Below are positions 1 to 8,692 of a stretch of 64,000 bases of DNA, piece after piece. Source of the stretch: Promethearchaeota archaeon (GTDB lineage Archaea > Asgardarchaeota > Lokiarchaeia > Sigynarchaeales > SOKP01); assembly GCA_019057775.1 (NCBI GenBank), contig JAHLWT010000293.1:1-64000 (forward strand). Reading direction: 5' to 3'. The number at the start of each line of letters is the position of its first letter. The stretch's first letter is position 1. The position numbers were made by a program, and so were the translations under genes. Under the pieces are notes generated by a model, which saw only the letters and a program-made list of their open reading frames with translations, did no database searches and was not told where the DNA came from.

Positions 1-364
1 CGAATGGAATTCCATCGTAGCTATTCGCACCTCCTGTCTTATATGAACCTCCATGGATCCAAAACATGACAGGTCGTTTTTTATCATCAGCCGAAGGTGT
101 CCAGATGTTAAGGGTAAGACAATCCTCTTCACTTTGGGGAGGAGCTGGCTGTGGTGTGAAAGGGCTAGGTGGTTGTGGAGCATCAGGACTGAATTTAGTT
201 GCTTCTAATATGCCACTCCACGATTTTTTTGGTTCCGGTGCATTAAATCTTAAATCTCCAACAGGAGGTTCAGCATACGGAACTCCTTTATAGACTTCTA
301 TACCTTTATCAATATAACCTTGTAATTTTCCAGTACTTATCTCAACAATTTTTGTTTTTTTCAA
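1..364 (-). CDS. Type B carboxylesterase, N-terminal part (cut by window edge)
   Basis: The reverse-strand reading frame gives a protein start typical of type B carboxylesterases (para-nitrobenzyl esterase/cholinesterase family): YKGVPYAEPPVGDLRF near residue 25, SEEDCLTLNIWTP near residue 75 and the oxyanion-hole strand VMFWIHGGSYKTGG near residue 95. The family hydrolyses carboxylic esters through a Ser-Glu-His triad; the nucleophile Ser and the rest lie beyond the window edge. The chosen start is a TTG at 364, 8 bases after a TTAGGTGA Shine-Dalgarno-like sequence and directly after an in-frame TGA. It follows the two dehydratase genes on the same strand (66-base gap). The family is clear from the motifs; the substrate is unknown. 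Confidence 0.85.
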   Translation of the reverse strand, partial: MKKTKIVEISTGKLQGYIDKGIEVYKGVPYAEPPVGDLRFNAPEPKKSWSGILEATKFSPDAPQPPSPFTPQPAPPQSEEDCLTLNIWTPSADDKKRPVMFWIHGGSYKTGGANSYDGIPF

Positions 365-430
365 TAAAATTCACCTAAGAGGTATCTTAAATTTTATATT
401 AAATTAAAGTAAAATTTAGCAAAAAACAAA

Positions 431-1690
431 TTATCTCTTCTTTCTTTTTTTAAGAATTTCAATAAAGCTTTCGATTTTATTAAGGACTTGTGTTTCATTT
501 AGCTTACGCGGGTCATTCATATCTGCATCTATTATGAGTGTGGGAATATCAGCTTCTTTCATTAATTTTCGTTTTAAATCATACATTCCACAGGCATTCG
601 GGCGGCATGACATGTTATTATGAAGTATAACTCCATCGATTTTCCAGTCTTTAACTGTTTCTTTAAATTTTTCGAACCTTGTCTGAAGATCATAGATGTA
701 CCAAAAACTAAGGCTCAAATCAGCCATGCATTCTACGGGATTATTTATAACGTCATTCAATGTGATATCTGGATTTGTATATTTGGTAAAAGCATACACA
801 TAAGGTTCGTATACGATAATCGCATTCCAACGTTCTAAGTTAGAGAAAAATTTTAAATTATACCAAAAAGGAATGCCTTCAAACATTAGCCTAAACTCCT
901 CCTTTTCTAATGCTCCGATCCCATTATCTACTCGTTCTTTCGCTTCTCTATACATCCGTTTATATAATTTAATAGGAGATTTTAAACCAGTCATGGTAAA
1001 TAATGGAAATAATCCCCCAAATGTATCTCTTGTAGACACGGGGCATGGAATATTTTTCCTCAACTCAAAAAAGTCCTGCCATATTTTTCCCATTTCATAG
1101 GAATTCTTTGCAATCTCTTGAGCTTTTTCTTTATTATATTCATTCCCCGTGATTTCAGTAATGAAATCTAATAATTCCCAGAGTTGTTCCGTTATATATT
1201 TTTTAAAATATTCGCGTTGCCTATTATTCGTGTTGCTAACCACATGTGGCACGTCTATTGTAAAATGAGGAACACCAAATCTTTCTGCTTGAACTTGAAA
1301 CCATTTAACATGAGTATCACAAATAACATCACTAGAGAGCATAAAAGTAGGTTTTCTAGTTCCTCCAACACTCATCTCAGCATTGCTTAGAACAGCCCCT
1401 ACATTAGTTTTGAAATATGAACAGAGATCGTAAGAATAGCCCTCATCTTCAGCTACCTCAATAAAATTTTGAGATTTTTTAAGCGCAGCTGAGATTGTTG
1501 CTGAATTTTCTGGTAACATTGGTTGTACACCCATAGAGTATAAAAGTTCAACGGGCGTTCCAGCCGTTGCCCACGCAGTTGGTTTTCCTTCTCGATAAGC
1601 TTGTTCAATTGCTAAAAAATGTCTTCCCATTTCATTTTTTAATTTATTTGTCGCATTTAACATCTTTCTACTTTTCTGGACTTTCGACAA
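431..1690 (-). CDS. 2-hydroxyacyl-CoA dehydratase / benzoyl-CoA reductase family subunit (HgdB/FldB-like)
   Basis: This 419-residue protein belongs to the 2-hydroxyglutaryl-CoA dehydratase D-component family, whose members use [4Fe-4S] clusters and low-potential electrons to dehydrate (R)-2-hydroxyacyl-CoA or reduce aromatic acyl-CoA. Family landmarks are TAWATAGTPVELLYSMGVQP near residue 40, the cysteine-bearing YDLCSYFKTNVG near residue 90, and HNNMSCRPNACGMYDLKR followed by IIDADMNDPR near residue 390. Translation starts at TTG 1690, with a strong GGAGGGTG Shine-Dalgarno 7 bases upstream. It lies 15 bases downstream of the companion subunit, so the two form an operon. The ATPase activator (HgdC type) is not in the window, so the substrate cannot be told. 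A benzoyl-CoA-reductase role is an alternative. Confidence 0.85.
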   Translation of the reverse strand: MSKVQKSRKMLNATNKLKNEMGRHFLAIEQAYREGKPTAWATAGTPVELLYSMGVQPMLPENSATISAALKKSQNFIEVAEDEGYSYDLCSYFKTNVGAVLSNAEMSVGGTRKPTFMLSSDVICDTHVKWFQVQAERFGVPHFTIDVPHVVSNTNNRQREYFKKYITEQLWELLDFITEITGNEYNKEKAQEIAKNSYEMGKIWQDFFELRKNIPCPVSTRDTFGGLFPLFTMTGLKSPIKLYKRMYREAKERVDNGIGALEKEEFRLMFEGIPFWYNLKFFSNLERWNAIIVYEPYVYAFTKYTNPDITLNDVINNPVECMADLSLSFWYIYDLQTRFEKFKETVKDWKIDGVILHNNMSCRPNACGMYDLKRKLMKEADIPTLIIDADMNDPRKLNETQVLNKIESFIEILKKRKKR

Positions 1691-1705
1691 TTTTTACACC
1701 CTCCA

Positions 1706-2740
1706 TTAAATTATCTCAGCAAAAGCTTCAAATCTTGTAGCTAATTGCTTATACGATTCTCTATTATATTCCATCTCAATAAATAAGTATGGAATTCCCA
1801 ACTCTTTAAATTTTTTATTAAAATATGGATGGTCATATAAAACAGGTTCACAGAATTTTTGTGCTACATTTATTACACCATCAATGCTATGCATTTCTGT
1901 TAGTTTTTTGAGGACTTCAAACCTATTGTAGGATGGATATTTAGTGGAATAGATTGGCTTATTTAAATGATATTCTGCTAAAGCCTTGATTGGTTCTTCG
2001 GATTCATCCACATTATTCCAGAAATATTTGGTTCCAATACAGAGATCATCAGTAACAACTTGGAATCCCGCATTTTCTAAAAATATAATGAACTCAGTAT
2101 CATCTATTACCGAGCCAGTCAATAATACTTTTTTAAAATTATCGGTAAGAGGTTTTCGATTTTTAAGTTGTTCTAATTTCTTTTCAAGTTTTTCTATCAT
2201 TTCTTCTTTATCCTGCTGTTGTACTTCTTTTACTAAGGCATGAAATTCTGAACTCTTTAAAACCATCTTCTCCCTATATTGTGAAATTTCTCTTAATAAA
2301 TTTCGAATGTGATTCATTTTCTTAATCGCCTTCCGAAGCTTTTCTGAGCTAATCTTAATGTTAAATTTATGTTCTAATTGGGTTATTAATTCTTTAAGGT
2401 CATCAATAAAGAATTTCAAGGCTGTTTTACCTCGTTTAAGAGGGGCATTCAGAAAAAAGAGAAAGTCTAGGTCAACACATTCTAACCATATATCAAACTC
2501 CCGATTAGTACAATCACACCCATGAGTCGTGATGACACCTTTGATGTCATTTTCTAACCCTTCAATGGCCTGTTCTAAGATGTTTCTTGCCCATACGCAA
2601 TGGGTTGGAGGTACATGCTCATTTGCTTTATCAATTCCGATTGTGGGGTTTCCGAACAATCGAAAGGGTATCATATCAGCAGCAAGAATGATTTCTTCGG
2701 GTGTTTCTATCGAAGCATCAAAATACGCGATTTTTACCAT
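1706..2740 (-). CDS. 2-hydroxyacyl-CoA dehydratase family subunit (HgdA/BcrC-like)
   Basis: Second, smaller subunit of the dehydratase pair, about 344 residues. The N-terminal pattern YFDASIETPEEIILAADMIP, then PPTHCVWARNILEQA and TTHGCDCTNREFDIW with paired cysteines, matches the 2-hydroxyglutaryl-CoA dehydratase D family; the C-terminal half carries NVAQKFCEPVLYDHPYF and YLFIEMEYNRES. The cysteines are likely ligands of the [4Fe-4S] cluster. I prefer the ATG at 2740 because a GGTGG Shine-Dalgarno lies about 5 bases before it; an in-frame TTG at 2755 would add five residues. A central segment (about 130-200) is coiled and lysine-rich. First gene of the operon with the HgdB-like subunit. Confidence 0.83.
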   Translation of the reverse strand: MVKIAYFDASIETPEEIILAADMIPFRLFGNPTIGIDKANEHVPPTHCVWARNILEQAIEGLENDIKGVITTHGCDCTNREFDIWLECVDLDFLFFLNAPLKRGKTALKFFIDDLKELITQLEHKFNIKISSEKLRKAIKKMNHIRNLLREISQYREKMVLKSSEFHALVKEVQQQDKEEMIEKLEKKLEQLKNRKPLTDNFKKVLLTGSVIDDTEFIIFLENAGFQVVTDDLCIGTKYFWNNVDESEEPIKALAEYHLNKPIYSTKYPSYNRFEVLKKLTEMHSIDGVINVAQKFCEPVLYDHPYFNKKFKELGIPYLFIEMEYNRESYKQLATRFEAFAEII

Positions 2741-2873
2741 TTGTCCACCAAGCAAAATAATTGTTATTCATTAAACTTAATGTACTTTTAAATTCTCTAC
2801 TACATAAAAAAATATTTATTTGATCTCTCTATATATTGAATAATATACAAAATTTTAATGAGATTTCTTTTCG

Positions 2874-3182
2874 ATGTCACAACCAAGTATCCATAGAACG
2901 CTGAGCAAGGCTATTCTGAAGGATGAAGTTCGTATAAAATTAAAGATATGGAATACTTATCTAACCGGGAAGCTTATAAAGTTCGATAATTACATGAATT
3001 TAATAGTTGAGGATGCTAAAGAAATATATTTTGGTCGTGGCGGTAAGAGAAGTAAGGATTTAGGTCTTGTGATGATTAGGGGCGCCAGTATTATTTTAAT
3101 TGGCCAAGACAGAGAGAAGCTTATTTTCACTCATGACGACGAAGAGAAGCTAATACATAGAGACGAAATAGAAGACGTATGA
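2874..3182 (+). CDS. Sm-like (LSm) RNA-binding protein
   Basis: 102-residue archaeal Sm-like protein. The Sm1 motif is visible in GKLIKFDNYMNLIVEDAKEI (about residues 32-51) and the Sm2 motif in GLVMIRGASIILIG (about 65-78). LSm proteins assemble as heptameric rings that bind U-rich RNA and take part in RNA processing and decay. The N-terminus (first 18 residues) and acidic C-terminus extend beyond the usual core of about 75 residues. It precedes the eL37 gene by 45 bases, the conserved archaeal LSm-eL37 pairing, which supports the call and implies co-transcription. Confidence 0.92.
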   Translation: MSQPSIHRTLSKAILKDEVRIKLKIWNTYLTGKLIKFDNYMNLIVEDAKEIYFGRGGKRSKDLGLVMIRGASIILIGQDREKLIFTHDDEEKLIHRDEIEDV

Positions 3183-3227
3183 GTAACTACCACAATAACA
3201 TAGAAGTATTAAGCAAGTGGATAAAAA

Positions 3228-3431
3228 ATGACAAAAGGTACACCAAGTAAAGGGAAAAAAAATAAAGCCGCAAGCCATAAAACTTGTAGACGATGTGGAA
3301 ATCATTCATATCATCGTAGAAAGCGATTTTGTGCAAGTTGTGGTTTTGGAAAGACTGCTAAATTGCGTCAGTATGCTTGGCGAAATAGAAAAAGGCCTTT
3401 CAATGGAAATAAAGGTTTCTATAGAAAGTAA
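3228..3431 (+). CDS. rpl37e: 50S ribosomal protein eL37
   Basis: 67-residue basic protein with the eL37 zinc ribbon: [20 protein letters not shown] (about residues 20-39) provides four zinc-binding cysteines, followed by the Arg-rich [15 protein letters not shown] tail. The N-terminal [20 protein letters not shown] is also typical. Length and position downstream of LSm match archaeal operons. It belongs to the large ribosomal subunit. A degraded partial copy of its 3' half lies just after the stop codon. Confidence 0.96.
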   Translation: MTKGTPSKGKKNKAASHKTCRRCGNHSYHRRKRFCASCGFGKTAKLRQYAWRNRKRPFNGNKGFYRK

Positions 3432-3507
3432 AATGCAAGTTATGGTTTTGGGTGAACTTCTAAATTGAATTTAATGGAAAGAAATCTTTTTATAGATGAA
3501 AGAGACA
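3432..3507 (+). repeat. Degenerate partial tandem duplication of the eL37 3' end
   Basis: The sequence after the eL37 stop repeats the gene in two blocks. GCAAGTTATGGTTTTGGG.. (from 3435) matches GCAAGTTGTGGTTTTGGA.. in the gene (from 3333) at 27 of 33 bases counted by eye. AATGGAAAGAAATCTTTT.. (from 3473) matches the coding sequence for the C-terminus (from 3402) at about 20 of 27 bases. The part between the blocks is mostly lost and the frame is broken, so this is not a gene. Confidence 0.6.
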
Positions 3508-3608
3508 TAATTCTAAAATTTTAAATATATTTGACAGATTTCTAATTTTAGGTTTTTATTTTAAATTCAAATTTCAATAGAATTTAAATCAAGTGGTTTC
3601 AAATTCAC

Positions 3609-3980
3609 ATGAATGATAAAAAGCTTCAGAATCTTAATAAAGAACTCAATAAATTGGAAAAATTCAGTGGAATTATTGGAATCGCAATTGTAAATCGCAA
3701 TGGATTACTAATTTCTTCACATTTACCCCGAGATATTGATGATAGAAAATTTGCTACACTGGCAGCAATTATGTATGAAAGTATTGAGACTGCAGTATCA
3801 TCATTTAATGGAGATAAAATAATACATTTAACAGTGGAATTTGATGAATTTCAATTATTAGTTATAGAAGTGGATGAAAAGATAGTTTTAGTCTCTTTAA
3901 TGGATTTAAACATTAATTTAGGTTTAATGCTTATTGAAATTGAGGAGAGTATTAAGAAAATAAATAAATTTGGAAGGTGA
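3609..3980 (+). CDS. Roadblock/LC7 domain protein
   Basis: 123-residue single-domain protein. After an N-terminal helix (LNKELNKLEKF), the segment SGIIGIAIVNRNGLLISSHLP followed by RKFATLAAIMYESIETA and a beta strand / VSLMDLNINLGLMLIEIEES pattern matches the Roadblock/LC7 fold. These proteins form homodimers and act as GTPase partners or regulators (MglB, Ragulator and dynein light chain families). Asgard genomes carry many of them. The gene sits 6 bases upstream of an E1-like gene on the same strand, so the two are probably one transcript, an unusual pairing. No ligand or partner GTPase is encoded alongside. Confidence 0.82.
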   Translation: MNDKKLQNLNKELNKLEKFSGIIGIAIVNRNGLLISSHLPRDIDDRKFATLAAIMYESIETAVSSFNGDKIIHLTVEFDEFQLLVIEVDEKIVLVSLMDLNINLGLMLIEIEESIKKINKFGR

Positions 3981-3986
3981 AATCAC

Positions 3987-4727
3987 GTGTTAACTGATAA
4001 ACAAAAAGAACGGTATTCCCGACAAATTATATCTCCATTAATTGGAGAGGAAGGACAGGAAAAACTTTCTAACTTAAAAATTTTGCAAATTGGAGCAGGA
4101 GGTTTAGGTTCACCTTTTGCTTTATATCTCACAGCAGCAGGAATAAAGGAATTGACTATTATTGATAATGATGTTTTAGAAGATTCTAATTTACAAAGAC
4201 AGATTCTCTATAACGAAACTCAAATTGGAAGTAATAAAGTTGATTCAGCGAAAGACGTATTATCCCGTTTAAATTCTGAAGTTAAAATAAATGTTTATAA
4301 AGATTATATTGATAATAACTCCATAGGGAAATATCTAAAGAAAACTAAATATGATTTCATCGTGGATTGTAGTGATAATTTTACAACTAAATTCTTTGTT
4401 AATAAAATTGCTATAGAAAATAATTTGCGGTGTGTAATAGCAGGGATAAAAGATTTTTATGGACAAATAATAACGATTAATCCACGGAAAACTGCTTGTT
4501 ACCAATGTATTTTCTCTGATCCTACAGAATCTTCTCCCAATAAAGGACCTATGCCCGTGATTGGGGTTACTCCTGGGATATTAGGAACCTTAGAAGCATT
4601 AGAAGTAATAAAAACTACTTTGGGGCTCCCAAATTTAGAAAATAAATTATTAATGGTTAATCTAGTTGATTTGAGGTTTAATATCATAACAATTGCTAAA
4701 AATGCCAATTGTATATGTGCTATATAA
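3987..4727 (+). CDS. E1-like adenylyltransferase (MoeB/ThiF/UBA family)
   Basis: 246-residue ThiF-fold protein that probably adenylates the C-terminal glycine of a beta-grasp (ubiquitin-like or sulfur-carrier) protein. The nucleotide loop is QIGAGGLGSPFALYL (about 35-49), the acidic contact is IIDNDVLEDSNLQRQ (about 58-72), followed by GSNKVDSAK and DCSDNFTTKFFVNK. These are the full set of adenylation landmarks. The zinc site is odd: CYQC is present, but the C-terminal pair is CIC rather than CxxC. The crossover loop before GVTPGILGTLEALEVIK contains no cysteine, so a thioester-forming Cys at the usual site is absent. GTG start. It is co-transcribed with the Roadblock gene. A GG-ending ubiquitin-like protein lies 8.5 kb downstream and is a possible substrate (inference). 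Confidence 0.88.
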   Translation: MLTDKQKERYSRQIISPLIGEEGQEKLSNLKILQIGAGGLGSPFALYLTAAGIKELTIIDNDVLEDSNLQRQILYNETQIGSNKVDSAKDVLSRLNSEVKINVYKDYIDNNSIGKYLKKTKYDFIVDCSDNFTTKFFVNKIAIENNLRCVIAGIKDFYGQIITINPRKTACYQCIFSDPTESSPNKGPMPVIGVTPGILGTLEALEVIKTTLGLPNLENKLLMVNLVDLRFNIITIAKNANCICAI

Positions 4728-4755
4728 AAAATATATTAAAAGAAAAAGTTAAGAA

Positions 4756-5298
4756 TTAAACTGAATTTGGGTTCTCATTAAAAAAAGTTCGGTAAGCTTG
4801 ACCATTTTTTACATATTCCTTAGAAGTTCTCAAACCTTCAAGTTTACCTTTGTAAATTCCTTCTTTTTTGACTGACGCCGGAATTCCTACAGCAAGACTT
4901 CTTGGAGGTATTTCCTTATTTAATAAAACGGCTCCAGCAGCTATAACACATCCTTCTCCCACCTTAGATCTATGAAGTATTTTTGCTCCAATTCCTATTA
5001 TGCATCCATCCCCTATCACAGTAGGTCCATGAATCATCGCATGATGCCCAATTATGCAGTTGGAACCAATTTCTACTGTGCTACCCATTTCAATATGAAT
5101 TGTAACATTTTCTTGAATACTGGTGTTATCTCCAATGGTAATCGTCCCCCAATCACCTCGTAAGACAGCACCAAACCAAATATTACTCCCCTCTCCTATG
5201 ATTACATCCCCAATAATAACAGCTGTTGGAGCGATGTAGACTGATTCATGAATTTGGGGTTTTTTTCCAGTTCTAGGGCTTTCCATAATTATTGCCAT
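4756..5298 (-). CDS. Gamma-carbonic-anhydrase-like hexapeptide-repeat protein
   Basis: About 180 residues of left-handed beta-helix hexapeptide repeats (VIIGDVIIGEGSNIWFGAV, TITIGDNTSIQENVTIH, VEIGSNCIIGHHAMIHG). The spaced histidines in VTIH and IGHHAMIHG plus the RGDW and SIQEN segments match the gamma-carbonic anhydrase/YrdA/PaaY family, trimeric metal-dependent proteins. C-terminal IPPRSLAVGIPASVKKEG is also typical. Activity as carbonic anhydrase, as opposed to thioesterase or unknown function, cannot be read from the sequence. An in-frame GTG at 5307 would add three residues; the ATG at 5298 has GTGA just upstream. Transcribed alone, convergent with the E1-like gene. Confidence 0.85.
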   Translation of the reverse strand: MAIIMESPRTGKKPQIHESVYIAPTAVIIGDVIIGEGSNIWFGAVLRGDWGTITIGDNTSIQENVTIHIEMGSTVEIGSNCIIGHHAMIHGPTVIGDGCIIGIGAKILHRSKVGEGCVIAAGAVLLNKEIPPRSLAVGIPASVKKEGIYKGKLEGLRTSKEYVKNGQAYRTFFNENPNSV

Positions 5299-5469
5299 AC
5301 TTTTCACACATTTCTATAATTTTAAGATCTTAATTTTTCAGTATAGATTTATAATACTGTATAAGTTAATGTAAAAATTCATAAAAGAATAATTCTATCG
5401 TAATTTATTCTTAACAGATTTTTTTATTGAACGATAAAATTATAAATTTTATCCAAAAATGATGTAAAA

Positions 5470-7809
5470 ATGGAGAAGAACTCAGAAAAGAGTACCAATT
5501 TTGCTAATAATTTATATGATGCTGGATTGGTAAGGGGAAAAATAAAGAAGAACATTATAAATGTCGTAAAAGTTCACGATCTTAACGTAAGAGATATAGT
5601 AATATCTTCTGATGAGAAATATCTTATTTCTTGTTCAGAAATGAAACAAGAAGATGTACCACATATAAGGGTATGGCGTGTTGAAAAGCTATTAGAGGAG
5701 GGAAAAGACCCCGAAGTCATTCTTAAAATTGAGAATAGCAAACAAGAAGATGTCAAAGGAAATCATCTTTTTAATTGGATTTTATGTGTAGATACTATAA
5801 TAAAAACGATTAATGATGAAAAATTATGGTTTATTTGCGCTGGCAGCCTTAATGGAGATTTATATCTCTGGTATGGTAAAATTGATAAGATTTCAGGAGA
5901 ATGGATATTTGAAAATTCGAGTTTTACGAATATCTCTTACTCCAATGATGATAAAAATGACAAACACGCAATTTTCAAAATTAGAATCTTAGAGAGTTTT
6001 GATGTAGAGAGTGATTTTAATCTATATGTGATATTGAATAAGACTAAAACAATAGGAAGTGAAGCATCAGAGAAGAGTATAATTAAAGAATTATCTCTCA
6101 AAGTAGATCAAATTCGATCTGATATCGTAATAATCTCAAATACCATAGTAGAACAACAGGAAGGTTGGATTTTAGCATTTGACATTTTTAATAATATAAC
6201 ACCTCAAAATAAAGAGAGATTCATTGTTTCAGGTTCTAGTAATGGAATTATAAAGAAGTTAAATTTATTAGATTCTCCAAGAGGAGATTCAATAGTAATT
6301 GGAACTCATGAAGACGCAGTAACTTGTTTGAAAATTTATGAAAATGGGCTTAGAGTTGCTTCTGGAAGTGCAGATTCAAGCATCCGAGTATGGAAAACGA
6401 GTATTTCAAGAGATCCAGAATATTCATTAGTTGGTCATCATGAAGAAATAATAAGTATTGATCTATTAAAAAGTGAAAATTTATTAATTTCTGGTTCAAA
6501 AGACAATACTATAAAGATTTGGAACTTAAATCATCGCTTATGGATAAGAGACATAAATACTGACTATTTAATTCAATTGTACATGGAAGATGATGTAAAA
6601 GAGAATGAAATTGGTTTGGATTTCATGAGAGATCTTTTTGTATCTCCGGATAATCGATATATCTTTGCTACTAAGAAGAATAAAATTGTTATTCTTAGAA
6701 ATTTTGGACGAGTATGGCATTTTTACGAACAATTGAAATATATAAAAAAGACAGATATTGATCTATTTAAAAAGATATATGGAGATAACTTAAGACAAAT
6801 TTGTAGATACGTTCCTGATAAGGAAGAATCCTTGAAGCAAATCTATCAGATTATAAAAATGAGGCTTGTTGATGAAAAGGGTAATTTTAACGCTCGTTTA
6901 TTAGCTTCGCTTTTTATTCCTTCATTTGTAACATTTGAAAGTGACTTCAATGATCAGAAAGACTATATTTCGAGTGTTCAATCAAAATATGATGAGTATT
7001 GGTTTAGTGTAAAAAATATCTTTTTAAGAAAACCGGAAATTAGATGGAGCTTTAAGCTTTACCTTACAACTGATATTGAAAGTACTATAGAAGATGCTAA
7101 TTATATTGAAATAACTGATCCTTCAAATAAAAATAAAATCCCTTATATTATCCTAGACGATCGTAGTCAATCCCAAATTAGATTTTTACTTGTCCTTGAT
7201 ATTGTTCCAACAACCTTTATTCCATTATTAAAAGCTATTACTATAGATGTTGAAGACGATCGGGGAGATAAAGATAATCTAATTTTTACAGATTTTGACT
7301 ATGCCGAAAGAAATTTTATTAAAAAATTATCTGATCCTGAACATTCCATGGAAAAAACAATAAAAGAACCAAATCTGCCAGACAATTTTTATTATTCCCA
7401 TTGTATATTTAAATTGGATGAAGGTTATAGCACAGAAGATTTTGCGTTTATTTCTATTAGAAAGAGTACGCTTGAATTTTCTTCAAATTTAAATCCTTTG
7501 GAATCTACAAAAAATGTTTTAGAAGATATTGATATATTTGAATCTTTTAGAAATAATTTTCAAGAACCATTACTTCCAAAAACTCAGATAAAGATTGGGA
7601 AAGGCGTAGCAGCAGCAGCGGGTAAAAAAATAGACGATTTTCTTTCCAGATTGGTCTTATTGGAATTCATATTTACAATTCTAGATGTATCAGCATTAGT
7701 CCTATTTCCTGAAGCATTAGGAACATTGGCGGGATTATTTATTTTTGGTACGGGGATTTTTGGTTTATTAATAATTATTGTGGTTTTTCTAATGATGTTT
7801 AAGAAATAA
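5470..7809 (+). CDS. WD40-repeat protein with C-terminal membrane hairpin
   Basis: 779-residue protein. The first ~355 residues contain WD40-type blades, clearest at HEDAVTCLKIYENGLRVASG / SADSSIRVWK (about 280-309) and GHHEEIISIDLLKSENLLIS / GSKDNTIKIWN (about 322-352); earlier blades (from residue 35) are more divergent. Residues ~360-720 form a region I do not recognise. The last ~50 residues hold two hydrophobic segments (around FIFTILDVSALVLF and GLFIFGTGIFGLLIIIVVFL), so the propeller is probably tethered to the membrane facing the cytoplasm. No signal peptide is seen. The next gene starts 36 bases downstream on the same strand, suggesting a two-gene operon. Likely a scaffold; exact function unknown. 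Confidence 0.75.
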   Translation: MEKNSEKSTNFANNLYDAGLVRGKIKKNIINVVKVHDLNVRDIVISSDEKYLISCSEMKQEDVPHIRVWRVEKLLEEGKDPEVILKIENSKQEDVKGNHLFNWILCVDTIIKTINDEKLWFICAGSLNGDLYLWYGKIDKISGEWIFENSSFTNISYSNDDKNDKHAIFKIRILESFDVESDFNLYVILNKTKTIGSEASEKSIIKELSLKVDQIRSDIVIISNTIVEQQEGWILAFDIFNNITPQNKERFIVSGSSNGIIKKLNLLDSPRGDSIVIGTHEDAVTCLKIYENGLRVASGSADSSIRVWKTSISRDPEYSLVGHHEEIISIDLLKSENLLISGSKDNTIKIWNLNHRLWIRDINTDYLIQLYMEDDVKENEIGLDFMRDLFVSPDNRYIFATKKNKIVILRNFGRVWHFYEQLKYIKKTDIDLFKKIYGDNLRQICRYVPDKEESLKQIYQIIKMRLVDEKGNFNARLLASLFIPSFVTFESDFNDQKDYISSVQSKYDEYWFSVKNIFLRKPEIRWSFKLYLTTDIESTIEDANYIEITDPSNKNKIPYIILDDRSQSQIRFLLVLDIVPTTFIPLLKAITIDVEDDRGDKDNLIFTDFDYAERNFIKKLSDPEHSMEKTIKEPNLPDNFYYSHCIFKLDEGYSTEDFAFISIRKSTLEFSSNLNPLESTKNVLEDIDIFESFRNNFQEPLLPKTQIKIGKGVAAAAGKKIDDFLSRLVLLEFIFTILDVSALVLFPEALGTLAGLFIFGTGIFGLLIIIVVFLMMFKK

Positions 7810-7845
7810 CAAAATTGAAAGTAAATCTCAAAAAGTGAAGATTTT

Positions 7846-8691
7846 ATGAGTGAAATAGAAAGTGAAAACAAATTGCGTATTATCATAACCTGTTCTCTAC
7901 AAAATGATTTTGTAGAAAAGATATCTTCTACAGAAAAAGAGGAAGATAGCGTGAAGCTGAGTTTTGAAACTTGTCAAAAAGCTTGGAGTGACTACTTTTT
8001 TAATAAAGACATTTCGAGTGAAAAGAAGAACTTTGAAGCCTTTCTGAAGTGGATAAAAAAAGAAAAAGTAAAATACGAAGATAAAAATGTGGCGAATTCA
8101 TATTTAAGTCTAATTGAAAAGTATAAGCACAGAGTTCATATAAATTATGATGAATCCAAGAGGTTGTTTGATGACAATAATTTAAATCAGTTTTTAACTG
8201 AACTAATGAAAAAAGAATATTATTTTATCCACTTAAGAGATTGGCACGATCCTACAGATATGGAGCAAAGAGGAGAATTAAACTTCTTTGGAAATCACTG
8301 TTTAAAAGGAACATATGGTGCCCATTTTGTTGATCCAATTAAAGAAGGAATTAAAAACAAGTTGGAACACCACCTAATTATAAATTCAAATAGTCTTAGT
8401 TCATTTTCAGACACGAAATTAGAGTCTGTTTTGAATCTGATTTTAAAAAATGAAAAAAGCTCGAAATCAAAAGTGGAGATTGGTATTTTTGGAGTTATAA
8501 CTAATGTTAAAGTATTACTGCTTACATTTGAATTAATGGTTATACATGGGTATCAAAAAATATTTATCTGTCAAGATGCTAGTGCGGGATTTAATTTAGA
8601 GAGCCACATTCAAGGAATTGAATATATATCTGGTATTTTTGGAGCGAAAGTTTTAGATCAACAACAATTCAGAAAAAAATTCAATTTTTAA
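7846..8691 (+). CDS. Isochorismatase-like (cysteine hydrolase) fold protein lacking the catalytic Cys
   Basis: 281 residues. The isochorismatase-like fold is visible in IIITCSLQNDF (Asp21, first triad residue), RDWHDP and NHCLKGTYGAHFVDPI (Lys154, second triad residue), and GVITNVKVLLLTFELMVIHG followed by ICQDASAGF. In the family the third residue is a Cys in the G-V-x-T-x-x-C-V motif; here it is Lys222, so hydrolase activity is unlikely. An insertion (about residues 26-110, charged and helical) separates the first strand from the rest. It probably shares a transcript with the WD40/membrane protein, so it may be a partner or ligand-sensing module (inference). Fold assignment is fairly sure; function unknown. 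Confidence 0.72.
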   Translation: MSEIESENKLRIIITCSLQNDFVEKISSTEKEEDSVKLSFETCQKAWSDYFFNKDISSEKKNFEAFLKWIKKEKVKYEDKNVANSYLSLIEKYKHRVHINYDESKRLFDDNNLNQFLTELMKKEYYFIHLRDWHDPTDMEQRGELNFFGNHCLKGTYGAHFVDPIKEGIKNKLEHHLIINSNSLSSFSDTKLESVLNLILKNEKSSKSKVEIGIFGVITNVKVLLLTFELMVIHGYQKIFICQDASAGFNLESHIQGIEYISGIFGAKVLDQQQFRKKFNF

Positions 8692-8692
8692 C

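Noticed and set aside
66..293. Open frame on the + strand at the left edge
   Set aside because: The minus strand of the same stretch encodes an unmistakable carboxylesterase N-terminus; the + frame is its shadow.
5470..7809. WD40 protein as a coatomer or nuclear-pore homolog
   Set aside because: The C-terminal half lacks an alpha-solenoid and ends in membrane helices; only blades are recognisable, so the name would over-reach.
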